Positions 48,551 to 60,578 of a stretch of 64,000 nucleotides of DNA are shown here, piece after piece (within the stretch, counting starts at the first letter, position 1; each line of letters begins with the position of its first letter). Origin of the DNA: Atherix ibis (Eukaryota; Arthropoda; Insecta; Diptera; Athericidae); contig OY282609.1 of NCBI GenBank assembly GCA_958298945.1, forward strand, positions 65,010,220 to 65,074,219, read 5' to 3'. A program made the position numbers and the translations under genes. Under the pieces are notes generated by a model. The model worked only from the letters and a program-made list of their open reading frames with translations. It did no database searches and was not told the DNA's origin.

Positions 48551-49566
48551 CTAAATTAAATTGAACAAGAATGCAATGGCACCCATTTTATTAGTGAATA
48601 TTTTATTAGTCTTCCTCTTCACTTCTCCCCCTATTCCCTTAACATATCCATCACACATGCATGCATAAACAGACTTGGCATTAAAGTCACCTTTAACTAA
48701 AAAAATTGATAAAAATAGACTTTCTGTGTGCATAAAAATACATAGCAAGCAGCAATAATAACCCTTTTTTTATAAAAGTAAAAATAATGCACTAATATTA
48801 AAAATTTGCATTATATAACGTAATTAGATCACAATCTAAAGAATTTGTTTGATTAGAGAAAAGAGTTTCCCTTTTCTTCGTAAATAGTGCATTTTGTTGA
48901 GATGTTAAAACTCCTTCACACGAGAAAATTTCTGAAGTATTCGTGTGTTTTTTTTTAAAGTCCTTTGGTGAGAGATTATTTCTCGCATTACTTTTCTTAC
49001 TATTCAATATCGTCCAAAGTCTTAAATAAATTACAATAATATTAAGTGGAAAATGCCTTAATATTAGGAGCATTAAGTGTGAAAATAAATAGGACATTTT
49101 AATCTATTTAAATTTAAAGGAAAAATGTAATATTCACAAATTTGTATTGATTATAAATTTAGAATCCAAGGGAAAAAATTCCTCACTGCAATTGCCCTCT
49201 GGATACATTGATGTACTTGTACATGGAAATTTGGTTCAATTTTGACTTAACAATAAATTTTCGCTATAATCATTTGTAAATTTAAATGTAATAACATAGA
49301 TTAATTCAAATAAATCAAAATAATGGTGTGAATTTGATTAAATCGAATTTATTGATTGCATTTTAGAAAAGGGCACCATTTTATGTGGCCGTTCTTGAGC
49401 TATGGTATATAAACTAATGAAATTTTTATTGATTTGTTCAGATTGAGTGTATTTTATTTTATAATTAATTTTATGAACTAAATATTTTATTTCTGTGCCG
49501 TAAATTCAACATTATCAATGTGAGGTCCGGTTGTGATAAGGACTTGTCCATAACCTTTCTTAAATA
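48551..49566. other. AT-rich spacer, nothing recognised
   Basis: No supported exon, RNA gene or repeat end was found. Confidence 0.5.
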
Positions 49567-50540
49567 CACGATGGACCATTTAAAAGTTGCATTTTAAAAA
49601 TTAAATTTAAAAAAAACTAGTGTATATTTTCTCAAATTTCTGATTTTATTAGAAAGATTCAACCTTGAAATTTAAGAATGAAACACAACATCATTTAAAT
49701 GACTGCAACGGCTGCCCTTACAGTACCCCATTCGCTCGACCCAATTTTTCAGTACATTTTCGATTGTCTGGGCCTGTATCTCTTCAAACTTTGATTTTGT
49801 GTTTCAAGGCCTCAATTGTCTCTGGATGGCTTGCGTAACATTAATCCTTAACGGCTTCTTACAGAAAATAATCCAACGGAAAATAAATCACAGCTCCGAG
49901 GCGGCCAATTGACATCAGAATTCCGGCTGATTATTCGGTTTTCAAAAGCAGTGCCCAAAAGTTGGATTATTACATTGGCTGTGTGGCAAGTGGCCCCGTC
50001 CTGTTGAAACCAAATGTCGTCCATGCCATTCTCTTCAACCTTTGGAAACAAAAATTCGTTGAGCATGCCACGATAGCGCTCACCATTGACCGTACCGTCG
50101 ACTGGATGCCTCCAGTCCAAAATCCGCACCAAACCGTGACTCGTTGTGGATGCATCGGTTTTTCCATGGTGACGTATGGATTTTCTGAGCCCCAGATGCG
50201 ACAATTTTGTTTGTTGACATACCCACCTAGGTGGAAATGGGCCTTATCCGAAAATTTTATTTTTCGGTAAAAATGCTCATCTTCGCCCAATTCATCTTGA
50301 GTTGACGTGATGGCATTCGATCTTTGCTCATTTTTTTTAAATTTCTCGCAGTTTGAGTTGAAGACTCACCTTTTGTAAGAAAGTTCTCAATATTTCCCAG
50401 TTTTCTTCAAGCGTATGGATTACCATTTCGCAAAATTCAGACTTTCAACTAACAATATGTTAATTCGTGATGACATTTAACACTCAAGTACTTCAATTAA
50501 ATAGTGCTTCAACATGCAACCGCTAGATGGACCACCCTAT
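49567..50540 (-). mobile_element. Decayed Tc1/mariner-superfamily element
   Basis: The left end reads CACGATGGACCATTTAAAAG after TA; the right end, reverse-complemented, reads TAGGGTGGTCCATCTAGCGG. The ends are imperfect inverted repeats of a GGTGGNCCAT type, shared with the solo fragment at 44087. About 970 bp, shorter than an intact relative, with the transposase on the minus strand. Confidence 0.8.
49848..50290 (-). pseudogene. DD(n)D transposase fragment
   Basis: Across one frameshift the minus strand encodes KIKFSDKAHFHLGGYVNKQN and RIWGSENPYV (first catalytic Asp), RVTVWCGFWTGGI, then GERYRGMLNEFLFPKVEENG, IWFQQDGATCHTANV (second Asp) and NWPPRSCDL (third Asp of the usual PPRSCDLTPLDYF). 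This is a common insect IS630/Tc1/mariner-superfamily transposase. The N-terminal DNA-binding half is missing or unreadable. Confidence 0.85.
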
Positions 50541-50797
50541 ACATAGGTGGGTGGTATCTTGTTTAATAATAATTTAACTATTATTCTAGAGCCGATAAAT
50601 AATTATGAATTATTTCTTTTCTGAATTTGAAAAAAAAGCTCCACTACTTATGTGTACACCTAATCATTAGCCTTGATGCAACGTCTTATCTGCCTATGAA
50701 AATTTAATTTTAAGTAGTTTTATATAAAAGTTACCACAAGAATGTAATTGTTCTAAACAAATTTTTCACAATTTTACAATGACTCTTTCCCAAAATA
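50541..50797. other. Short spacer between two DNA transposons
   Basis: About 250 bases of AT-rich sequence with no frame or repeat end. Confidence 0.6.
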
Positions 50798-52033
50798 CGA
50801 GGGTCGTTCAATAAGTCCTTAGAAAATCCGAGAAATTGCGCTCGTAGTGTCGGTAAAGATTTTTTTTGTAAGTAGCATTATCGACAGGAAAGCTGTCAAA
50901 ATTTCAGCTCGATCCATAGCGTAGGTCAATTTCTATAGTCGATTAAAGTTAACGACATTTATTTGTGCATAACAATGGAAAAAAGCGAGTTTAGGGCTGT
51001 CATCAAACATCTCCATTTGAAAGGCTTAAGCCCGAAAGAAATCAAAGCCGAGTTGGATGCAGTTCATGGCACATCTGCACCTGTGTTTGCGACGGTTTAC
51101 AATTGGGTGAATGAATTTAAACTTGGCCGTTCATCCACAAAAGATGAACATCGTTCAGGACGCCCAGTTGAGGTGTCTACTCCTGAAATTATCGACAAAA
51201 TCCACGATCTGATTTTGAACGATCGGCGATTTAAAGTGCGCGAATTAGTTGAGGCCACGGGGATATCACAAGGTACAGTTGCTTCAATTTTGCATGAAAA
51301 ATTGTTTGTGAAAAAAATTTCGGCAAGATGGGTGCTCTCAGAGGAGAATAAGCGCAATCGTGTAGTGGACTCTGAGGCTATGTTGGCACTCTTTCATCAC
51401 AATCCTGCCGAATTCCTTCGTCGATATGTCACTGTGGACGAAACCTGGATACACTACTACACTCCAGAAACGAAGAGACAGTCATCACAGTGGATTTTCA
51501 AGGGTGAACGGGCTCTGAAGAAGGCGAAAACTGTGCCATCGGCCGGCAAGGTGATGGCCACGGTCTTTTCGGATTCGCAGGGCATCATTTTTATCGACTG
51601 CTTGGAAAAAGGAAAAACAATAACAGGAGCGTATTACGCGTCGTTATTGCAACGGTTGAGCGAGGAAATCAAAGAGAAAGGCCCCCATCTGAAGAAGAAG
51701 AAAATCCTCTTGCATCAGGACAATGCGCGTGTGCACACCTGCGCTGTTTCCATGGCCAAAATTGTGGAATTGAGAATGGAATTGTTGCAGCATCCCGCTT
51801 ATTCACCAGATTTGGCCCCGAGTGACTATTTTCTTTTCCCCAATCTGAAGAAATGGCTTGGCGGACGACCGTTCAGTTCCAACGACGACGTCATTGCTCA
51901 AACGGATGAGTATTTTGCAGAACTTCCGAAATCCTATTTTTTGGACGGGATAAAAATTTTGGAAAAACGGTTGGAAAAGTGTATAGAGCAGTTTTTTTCC
52001 ATCTTTTTCTAAGGACTTATTGAACGACCCTCG
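50798..52033 (+). mobile_element. mariner element (copy B)
   Basis: Flanked by TA on both sides (50796-50797, 52034-52035). Inverted repeats CGAGGGTCGTTCAATAAGTC, identical at both ends over at least 25 bases. 1,236 bp. Same family as the copy nested in piggyBac at 17864-19103. Confidence 0.95.
50975..52012 (+). CDS. mariner transposase, open but probably defective (copy B)
   Basis: A 345-residue open frame from the ATG of MEKSEFRAVIKHL. The catalytic triad is present: D155 (VDETW), D249 (HQDNAR), D284 (SPDLAPSDYF), spacing D,D34D. Three faults are visible by comparison with copy A. The conserved linker WVPRLL has lost PRL, giving WVLSEEN. The conserved Trp in VFWDSQGI is Ser (VFSDSQGI, residue 199). 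About 45 bases encoding the normal C-terminus (ELKGDYVEK) are deleted, so the frame reads EQFFSIFF into the terminal repeat. An open frame here therefore does not imply activity. Confidence 0.9.
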   Translation: MEKSEFRAVIKHLHLKGLSPKEIKAELDAVHGTSAPVFATVYNWVNEFKLGRSSTKDEHRSGRPVEVSTPEIIDKIHDLILNDRRFKVRELVEATGISQGTVASILHEKLFVKKISARWVLSEENKRNRVVDSEAMLALFHHNPAEFLRRYVTVDETWIHYYTPETKRQSSQWIFKGERALKKAKTVPSAGKVMATVFSDSQGIIFIDCLEKGKTITGAYYASLLQRLSEEIKEKGPHLKKKKILLHQDNARVHTCAVSMAKIVELRMELLQHPAYSPDLAPSDYFLFPNLKKWLGGRPFSSNDDVIAQTDEYFAELPKSYFLDGIKILEKRLEKCIEQFFSIFF

Positions 52034-54609
52034 TATATACCCAAAAGAAAATTTGAATTAAATTTCATATCATATTTTTAATGAATTTCATATCATATTT
52101 TTCATACCATTCAGTTCATAGACCGACTCTTAAACGTCTCGATTCCCCTCTATTTGCCCGTATATGCCATAAATTCACATCTGTTGTTTACAAATAAAAT
52201 TATTGTTATTTCATTTATGTGTGGGTGGATGAAAGAATCATATGGCAATGAGTATATATGACGCCCTCATAATGAATAAATTTAATACGTTTTAAATTAT
52301 TTTATTCATTTTCTTTTAATTTGATTAAAAAAAAAAAATTACCAAATTATTAAATAAAAAAAAAGCAGGAGGAAATTTGATGAACTCGTTAAAAAATATT
52401 AAATTATTCGTAGTAACAGCAAAAATAAAAAAAAATAATCTAAAAATGTAGACAATAAACAAATTGCGAATGATTTTTACATTTCCTGAGTGAGTGGATG
52501 TGTGAGAGAGAGAGAGACAGTGAATGGGTGAGTGTGAAGTGTAAGTACTTGAATTGCATTGAAATATTTGCGGTGAGTTATGATTGCACCACTTGAAAAA
52601 TGAACTTAATTTTAAGATTGGTTAATAAGTTTAGTTACGGAAAGCAAGTAGACACAGAACCAAAACCACCCCCCCCCCCACCAGAAACAAAAAAAAAATT
52701 AATAAATGCTAATGTTTGGCAATTGTTTCTTTCCTAACACATACTATTTCTTGGATGTAACCTCGTATGGTACTCTTCTTCCGCGTCAATCTCCTATCAT
52801 CTTTGGTTATTTCTTCCATTTAAATCCATTTAATTGTGCACGCGATTTACACTACGAAATAAATAAAGTGCCGACAGTATCTTATAATATGTATGCATGT
52901 ACCTATTCATAATATAAACGAGATACATTCGTATTTCTAAGACAATAGATTGCAGCAAAGAAAGTAATTTTTTAAACACGTGTAGTTGTGATATACTATA
53001 ATTTTAATAATAGCTCTAATTACTAATTGAAATAATAAAACAATAACAACCCAACTGAGAATGTTTTTCATGCTTATGATTGGTTAGCTGATGATTTAAC
53101 AACACTTTTCCTTTGATAATTTTTAACTTTTTCACGATTATTTTTTTCTGTCATTCATTGTTCATGTCCCTCTCTACCTGTCTCATTTACATTATTGGAA
53201 TAAAATTGATTACTTTTTCTTGATAAACAAAAATTAAATATATTTTATTGTGTTGTTGTTAATTTAATCTGAGCCTTTAATAAATAATTAGCATCTGTTT
53301 GTGAGCAAGCGAAAATTCAATGATAAAAACGAATTATCAATTATCGTAAGAAAGAAAAAGACAAGAAAATATCACATTTAAAAGATTAAAAATTAATCGT
53401 GCTTCTGTGTGTATGTACTCGTCTGTATTATTATTCGCAAATGGAGTAATGCACAGTCCAGATTGTGTGAAAACCTGCTCTTGGGATGGTGGATTCGTGG
53501 ATATTTTTCTAATGCGGCGAGTGACTGAAATTTTTTTTGAAACCTTTACAATCTAATGAGAGTGCACACAAATGTAAAAAGCGACGAAAATCAGTTACTG
53601 CTCACTCATCGATTTCAGTCCTGTTTGTAGTACTGACATTTTTAATATTATTTCATGTCGCAGTAGTTTTCAAATTCAAATAAAATGTTAAGTAAATTCT
53701 TTATTAATAATAAATTTGTGATAAGACATTTCTTTTGTTCGTCGCAATCGTGTTGAATTTGTTAAATCGAGTTACTGTTTGCAAGTCGCAATTGTGTTCA
53801 AGGCATTATGCATGCACACTCATTTGGTTAACCCTGGCACACACACATACACATATCTGTGGTATAGTGTACTTATGCATACTCCAGAGTTTCCCCCTAT
53901 GTAAAAATTACATAATTTGTTAATCAACATATCATTTGTGTATGCAAAAAAATAAACGATTTTTGTCCTTATTTCTCTTACAAAATGGTTTCTTTTTCTG
54001 CACACTTACGCACACATCACCAATAAAGTAAACAGCTTCCATCTTTTAAATTGATAGTAAACAGTGGAAAAGACGGAACGATATTTAGAAAATAAAAAAA
54101 TTGTATTATAACAACGCATTAAAAAATGTAAAAACAATAAAAATCTCTACGGGTTTTCGCCGGTTTAATCAATGTTTTCCGACTTATAATCACAACTATT
54201 CGAATTGCGCTAATTGTCCGATGTTGAAATATTGATGATAGCCCGGGACTGTTAGCTGCAAATGACTGACTTTAATCTTATTTTCAAATGTTTTATTTAT
54301 TTAGCATGGAAAATATTCTTAGATTCGAGGATTTGTTGAATGAAATTAATTATTTTGATCAGTGATGGAACGATATTTTTCTATCTTGATTATATTGAAA
54401 ACACAACGAAAACATCAATGATTATGAAACATGAGTTAACACTTTGAAAACTAGTGTTTCCAAAGCATCATTTTTGGTGGGTTTTATGGTAAAACTAACT
54501 TTCGGTTCTGTCTTATCCTCTCTCCCGCTAGTAGTGTTATAAAAAAAACAATCATAATTGTTTGTACACATTGATTAAAGTGAAATCATATATTTTAATT
54601 TTCATTGTA
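52034..54609. other. Spacer with moderately balanced patches
   Basis: A C run near 52669-52679 and short frames only. A patch at 53440-53850 is less AT-rich and includes a TCAGTC initiator-like site on the minus strand near 53530, but no exon could be supported. Confidence 0.45.
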
Positions 54610-55884
54610 CCAGGTGTATAAGCTTAAATCCGCTGTTTCATCATAGATGGCGTGAGTGAGCGTATTAAGCTACCATGGCCATACTTTTTTTTTAATGAGT
54701 TTGACATCTCTCAACATTAATCAGTGCACATTGTCAGCAATTTTGTACAACAACATACATTTTTCCTTTGGTAATCATGTCTAGTTTTGTGCCAGAAAAA
54801 AAACATATGCGGGAAGCTCTGCTTTTCTGCTACAATTTCAAGAAATCATCTGCCGAATCGCATCGAATGCTTATGGAGGCCTATGGTGACAGTGCTTTAT
54901 CGTGCCGAGATTGAAACAACGTGCCGAGATTGGTTTCGTCGGTTCAAAGACGGCAATTCTGACTTGTGGGACAAGAAGCGTGAAAATCGGCCTAGGAAGG
55001 TTCATCAATTGCAGGCTCTCTTGGACGAAGACGATACGCAAATAATGCTCGCGAAGCAATTGGGGTGTTACTCAACCAGCCATTTCCATGCGGCTGCGTG
55101 CTATGGGGAAGATTGAAAAGATCGGAAAATGAGTGCCGCATGAATTGAACGATAGGCAGATGGAGCGACGCCAAAACACATGCGAAATCTTGCTCGCCAG
55201 ACAAAAAGAAAGTCGTTCCTGCAACGGATTGTGACAGGCGATGAAAAGTGGATATATTTCGAGAATCCTAAACGCAAGAAATCGTGGGTTGATCCCGACC
55301 AACCATCAACATCTTCTCCAAAACCAAATCGCTTCGGACGGAAGACGATGCTGTGCGTTTGGTGGGATCAGTAGGGTATCGTCTACTATGAGATGTTGAA
55401 ACCTGGTGAAACTGTCAATGCCCACCGCTACCACCAACAACTGATCAAAATGCACCGTGCTCTGTGTGAAAAAAGGACGGATTATCAACAAAGACATGAC
55501 AAGCTGATTTTCCTCCACGACAACGTACCATCGCACACGTCAAAAATGGTCCGAAACTACTTGGAGACACTCAACTGGGAGGTGCTACCCCACTCCGCTT
55601 ATTCACTAGACCTGGCCGCTTCCGACTACCACCTGTTTTCGTCGATGGGCCACCCGTTCGCTCAGCAACACTTCGATTCTTACGAAGACGTCCAAAAATG
55701 GCTTGATGAGTGGTTTGCCTCGAAAGAGAAGGAATTTTTTTGGCGTGGTATCCACAAATTGCACGAGAGATGGGAAAAATATGTAGCTATCGAGGGCAAG
55801 TACTTTGAATAAATTTGTTTTTGCTTTCTATGAAAAAAATTTGTTTTTTTGATAAAAACAGCGGATTTAAGCTTATACACTTGG
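54610..55884 (+). mobile_element. Mos1-like mariner, degenerate (copy 2)
   Basis: The inverted ends CCAGGTGTATAAGCTTAAAT and its near-perfect reverse complement are flanked by TA. Length 1,275 bp. Sister of 45710-46988, with less internal damage. Confidence 0.94.
54777..55812 (+). pseudogene. mauritiana-type mariner transposase, broken (copy 2)
   Basis: Same protein as copy 1. It reads LLFCYNFKKSSAESHRMLME, WFRRFKDGNSDLWDKKRENR, then a frameshift near 55060, IVTGDEKWIYF, the shared TAG after WWDQ at about 55372, then FLHDNVPSHTSKMVRNYLET, AYSLDLAASDYHLFSSMGHP and WRGIHKLHERWEKYVAIEGK. The third catalytic Asp is still present but SPDLAPSD has changed to SLDLAASD. A small duplication near 54905 repeats GTGCCGAGATTG. 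Not functional. Confidence 0.92.
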
Positions 55885-56564
55885 TAAATAATTTCAAAGT
55901 ACAATCGACCTTGAGAACCTTGTAATTACTTAATAGCAGCATTTTAGCCTCAAAACACATTCAACCATGATTGTATGTAGATTGTGTGTTAGGTCTTCTT
56001 TGTGTCAGTAGTGCAGAATTTCTTTAAAATAGCTGGAGGCGTTCTGAATATAATTTTTATTATTTGTTATTTTAATCAATTTGCGATTATTCTTAGTTTT
56101 TTTTTAGCAAAGGTATTTTCTTTTCTATTCAATATTATTAATAGAAGTGTTTTTTTTTAAAATTCGGACATTTTTTGTATAAAATACGCATTGTCAAATC
56201 CCAAAATTTTCTCTTTCCCAAAAAATAACTTTCGCAATCGATGTAATATTTTACCTTTCTGCTAGTGACATTTTTGGAATTAGAAAAAAAATAATTTCCT
56301 TATTTTATTGTAAGGAAATGTGTCAGGGGACATTTGAGCTAACGACACGGCATTGAGACTATTTGGTGACAACAATCATGTGGATAGGAATCGGTTTTCT
56401 GAAAATGAGAAAGTTCGCTGGGTCAGTGGGAAGCTAAACAGAAGTTGAAAGTAGATTTCGTGGAGCAAATAATTATATTAAAGTGGGAAATGTAAAACGA
56501 ATAGATGAGCTGATAAGTACCATAACCAGTAGAATCATAGTCGAAACGTAAATCTGACCATTCC
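55885..56564. other. Spacer, nothing recognised
   Basis: Mixed composition without a supported frame; the right-hand part merges into the non-LTR fragment. Confidence 0.5.
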
Positions 56565-56691
56565 GGCAGTCCCGCAGAATGTGTAGAATAATTAGGCGGA
56601 CGTCGCAGGATTGGCATATAGGATGAAGACCGTTACCAAAAAGGAAATTACAGATGAGAGCTGTATGTGCTATCCTAATTGTGAGAAATTT
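56565..56691 (-). pseudogene. Jockey-type ORF2 C-terminal fragment
   Basis: The minus strand reads KFLTIRIAHTALICNFLFGN followed by ICQSCDVRLIILHILRDC. This is the R-I-x-H-T-x-L ... C-x2-C-x-V-R-L-x-x-x-H-I-L-x-D-C signature at the end of Jockey-superfamily ORF2. It aligns by eye with the piece at 9776-9924 but differs at many positions. No RT or RNase H lies next to it. Confidence 0.7.
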
Positions 56692-57657
56692 TGTTGCCGA
56701 GAATTTAGCGATGAACAGCCTAGGAATGTTAATTGTAATTTCCTAAGCAGATGAGATGTATTCGAAAGAAATTAGGTATTTTCTATTTAGTAGAGTCTGT
56801 ACTATTTTGTTAAATTCTTATAGTAGAATTTTTTTTTAAATTAAATAATAATCCACAAATTATTACGTAAACTTAAAAAAGTTAAAAATTTCCTCTGATA
56901 AATAAATATTATACTCTGCATCTTCTTCTTAAATACGTCAAAAAGAAAATTAATTTTTCCTAAAAAATCCCATTTCAAAGTATAGAAAAGTCTTTCTGCT
57001 GGAATTCAATCGATACAATCCCAAATTTTAGTGTTTCCTTTAATATTGTCAATTTTTTTGTAGCCAAAAATTTTATTTCTCTTTGCTTTAAATGATAGTG
57101 CGCATTATAATAAGTGGCTGGGAACCATAGGCATTCCTTTTTTAAATAAATGAATAATTGATGGAGATGGCCGTGTGACAGAGTGCGGTATCTTGGTGAA
57201 GCATAGAAGTGTCTCCAATGTCCTCAATATTTTAACAGCTTTTCCTATAGTTTTCCTATAATCTATGGTCTAATCAAAGGGATCAAATGTGGCTAAGAAC
57301 AACAAGTATAGTTCCAAAAAATAAGTTTTATTGCCTCCAACTTCGTGAATTAATTACTACAGTACAGAAAGTCAATATTCAATTAATCAGTCAAAATTTT
57401 TCGGTTTCATTCGTTTTTTTTCCAAAGAGCATTAATTATTTTTAATGTACCTTTAGTGTGAGCATTTCTTATTGCACTTTAATTTATTTATTGCATTTAT
57501 ATTTAAAAGTACACAACCAAACACAAATAATTTAAATTAAAGAAATTATTTGATAGAAGCCAAATGACCTTGTCTCAAAGACCTTACATAGAAACAAAAC
57601 AAACGAAATTAGTTGATATAATATATTTTTTAAAATGTTTTTAATCGAATTTACTTA
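56692..57657. other. AT-rich spacer, nothing recognised
   Basis: No frame or repeat end supported. The right part would be intron if the exon at 57658-57839 is real. Confidence 0.45.
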
Positions 57658-57839
57658 CAGATGAAATCATAACAAAAATTTTGTATTTCTTTTAGTTCTC
57701 CAAATTTAACTCGACACGTGATGGCTTTGACATTTATGTTTAAATAAATACAATCAACACGAATAAATAACGACATTGAAAATATTCCAAAATAAACACA
57801 AAAGAAAAACTGTCTCATAATTGGAGCCCCAGTTTTCAT
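57658..57839 (-). CDS. Candidate first exon of a secreted or membrane protein
   Basis: An ATG at 57839 (a second at 57818) opens MKTGAPIMRQFFFCVYFGIF followed by SMSLFIRVDCIYLN, a signal-peptide-like start, then CRVKFGELKEIQNFCYDFIC, ending at the strong donor ATCT|GTAAGT. The exon would be about 60 residues with four or more cysteines. No second exon was identified; the exon at 48428-48550 does not join in phase without creating a stop. Composition is AT-rich but the donor and signal are convincing together. Confidence 0.3.
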
Positions 57840-58149
57840 TACGAAGAGCAGTTGGTGGTGGTGTCGAAAACCAATTCTCCTCACGTCATTTCTTCTCCAA
57901 TCGTATCTATTTTCTTTGCAAATTGCACGTTTTCAACAACTTATTGACTTGTTAAATGATTATTTATCAATTGGTAAAAAAGATAATAAAAAATTACCCC
58001 AAGAAAAATTTCGTACTACTGATAAGATGTCAATTTTATCTATTTTCGCATTTTTTTGAAGATTTTTTAGTTCTGAAATAAACGCTGTCACCCACACAAA
58101 AAATTGAGAAAAAATTCGAATTATTTCTGTATCGACGCTTATATAATTT

Positions 58150-58216
58150 TTTTTACACTTGGGCATTATTTTTTTTTTTTTGCAAAATCAAAAAAAATAA
58201 TGCCCAAGTGTAAAAA
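58150..58216. repeat. Perfect 27-bp hairpin
   Basis: The arms 58150-58176 and 58190-58216 are exact reverse complements with a 13-base loop; the core reads TACACTTGGGCATTA. Part of each arm is an A/T run, but the GC-containing core of 15 bases is too exact to be low-complexity chance. Confidence 0.9.
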
Positions 58217-60578
58217 TTGTATATGATTGGCTAAGTGTGAGTACAAGAGTGGGCATGTGTACAATTATTGGATTTGGATAGAAATCTATATGCAAACATT
58301 ATTTTTATTTTTGCATTAGACCATGTGCTCACCAATTTTATGTACGCACGTACAAGTGGAGACGTAAGCAGATTGTTTATATTTTGTATTTCGGAATATA
58401 ACAAGAAAAAATAAATGCCACGAAAATAATTAAAAAAAAGAAGAACGACAAATCTAATGACCGGACTAATAGGTGCGCGTTACGAGGCCTATAGTAACAC
58501 ACCCAAATGCCCTTACATATACTCGTACTTATGACCTTAGAGGCCTTTTTTGGCCCGTTTACAATTGTCACACTAGTGTACGTATATGCAGGCAAATCGA
58601 TGTAAATACGTGCTTTAACGTTTGTGTGTCGAACAATTTTTATAATAATAGAACAGATGCTCCCCATTCTCGTGTGCAGTCCTTTTTTTTGCTTTCTTTA
58701 TTTCAAAATGCATTTTTAACTTTTTCTGTTTTTGTTTTTGTTTTATTTCACAATTTATTTTTATAGCGGTTATTTTAAATGAGGAGCATGTTTTATTTGT
58801 TATTAAAAATATCCCATTTCTAGCCAATAAATTTGACGAATTTATCATTAAAAACGAGTAGAGAGAAACTCGGACTACTGCATTTACAGGAAAGTAGCGG
58901 ATGCATACACATAAGTTATGCTTTTAAGGCTAAACAGGTTTTCCCGAATTTCTCTTGAATATAACCTTAAATGCCCTAGGACATACGTTTATGTACAAGC
59001 ATGAGACGTAAAAGAAAGTATGTACAAAAAGATGTTTTTCAGGCGTGATCGATTGCTAGTGTACAGAATAATATGAAGAAAATTATTGCTTATACTTCGA
59101 ACGCCTTATTCTATTATACTTCCATAATAAAACGTTTCCGAATTAACAGAGAAATTGCCTCATTCGGTTTACATATGCCTTTATGTGTGTGTATGGCTAT
59201 GCTCTATTGCCTAGGTTACCTGCTGTTTGCCCTTGTTTTGATTTTCGTGTATAGTACGAGTATCACGTAATGACCGATTGTAATTCACTTCGGTTCGGAG
59301 TTGACGTTAGATTTTTTGAGTAAATGAGAGGAATTTGTTATGTTTTGAGCAACAATGGTTACATGAAGGGATTTGGTTGTTTGGCTGTGTTCTTTCTAAC
59401 AACTTTAAAAACTATTTCAACTGTTTTTTTTCTGACTTTTATATAATGAATTTTACTTTTCGTAATTATTATTAGAACAAAAATTCTTTATTTTTACAAA
59501 TTGAATTAATATGCATTTAGTGTTTCTTTTTTTGCAACTATCCATTATATATAAATTGTCTATAATTGTTTTTATACATTCTGTAACAATCCAATGGGCG
59601 TTTTATTATTTAATATTATAAATATTAAATAAATAATATTGCATATTTTATCAGAAAATTTTAATAATTAATTTTTAAAATATTCCAACCAAATACGAAA
59701 TACATTTTCGGGATCAATCAGTGTATATTTATTTAATCATCGTGTTTTTGCTTAAAAGTCATTTTCAGGGGCTACTGTGAAATTAAGGAAAATCTATGCA
59801 ATTACCACTAAATACGGGCAATTTCATAATATTCCTCTAAAACGATATATTAGCGATTATTGCTGCTTTGGCTTAATTAGTTTCCTTCCAAATATTTATT
59901 TTTTTAATGTGGGGTTCTTTTGACATTCCATGGTGTCCACTTGATAGCGTCACAACCTCGAAACCATTTTGTTGATTTTTGTCCAACTTCTTCGTTACGC
60001 CAGTCTGCAGGAAATTCTTCAGAGCCAACAATAATATTTAGCTATTAATTCAACAACCGTCTCCGTATGATAGTTTTTTCCAATTAAACCTCGTATTTTT
60101 TTCTAGATAGTTTTTGTTTGACATAAATTATCAAAACAATCGAAAATTTACCAAAAATCTGCAATAATAAATTTATGGAAAATAAAATGTTGACAACCAA
60201 CCACTCTGGCTCAGCCATTTTTCTATTTTCGTTTATTATAATTACAAGAGCGAGACAAAAAAAAAACCAAAGAAAATCCTCTCAAAAAGCAACTTCAACC
60301 ACTACATGCAAGCATATGCGCGCGAGTACAGATGCACTCCCCGTAATAGAGAGTACGTGAACAGATAAGCAGCAAAGCAAGCAGGCGGGTAGTTATGTAG
60401 AAGACCGGGCGCAGCTATGTCGAAGACCGAAAATAAATTTTGTCATTTCTTTCTGAGCACTTAGATCAAAGAGTATTCATAGCGAAAAAAAATGTTTTAT
60501 TTATTTTCTAATTCTAAATTTATTAAATTTTAGTTGTTTAATTAATTTAAATAACTTTGAATATTATTTTCAAAATAG
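58217..60578. other. Mostly AT-rich DNA, one weak exon candidate
   Basis: Short frames only. A minus-strand segment 59904-60041 could be a terminal exon (see findings) but its acceptor is poor. Confidence 0.45.

Noticed and set aside
50963..50974. Four extra N-terminal codons of mariner copy B
   Set aside because: The first codon is TTG; the family start is the ATG at 50975.
54871..55904. Minus-strand frames within the Mos1-like copy
   Set aside because: Antisense shadows of the degenerate transposase.
48428..57839. Joining the candidate exons 57658-57839 and 48428-48550 into one gene
   Set aside because: The donor phase leaves one base, and joining to GAG creates TGA at the junction.
57840..57884. 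N-terminal extension of the candidate signal exon beginning at 57884
   Set aside because: That codon is GTG, not ATG; a nuclear insect gene should start at 57839 or 57818.
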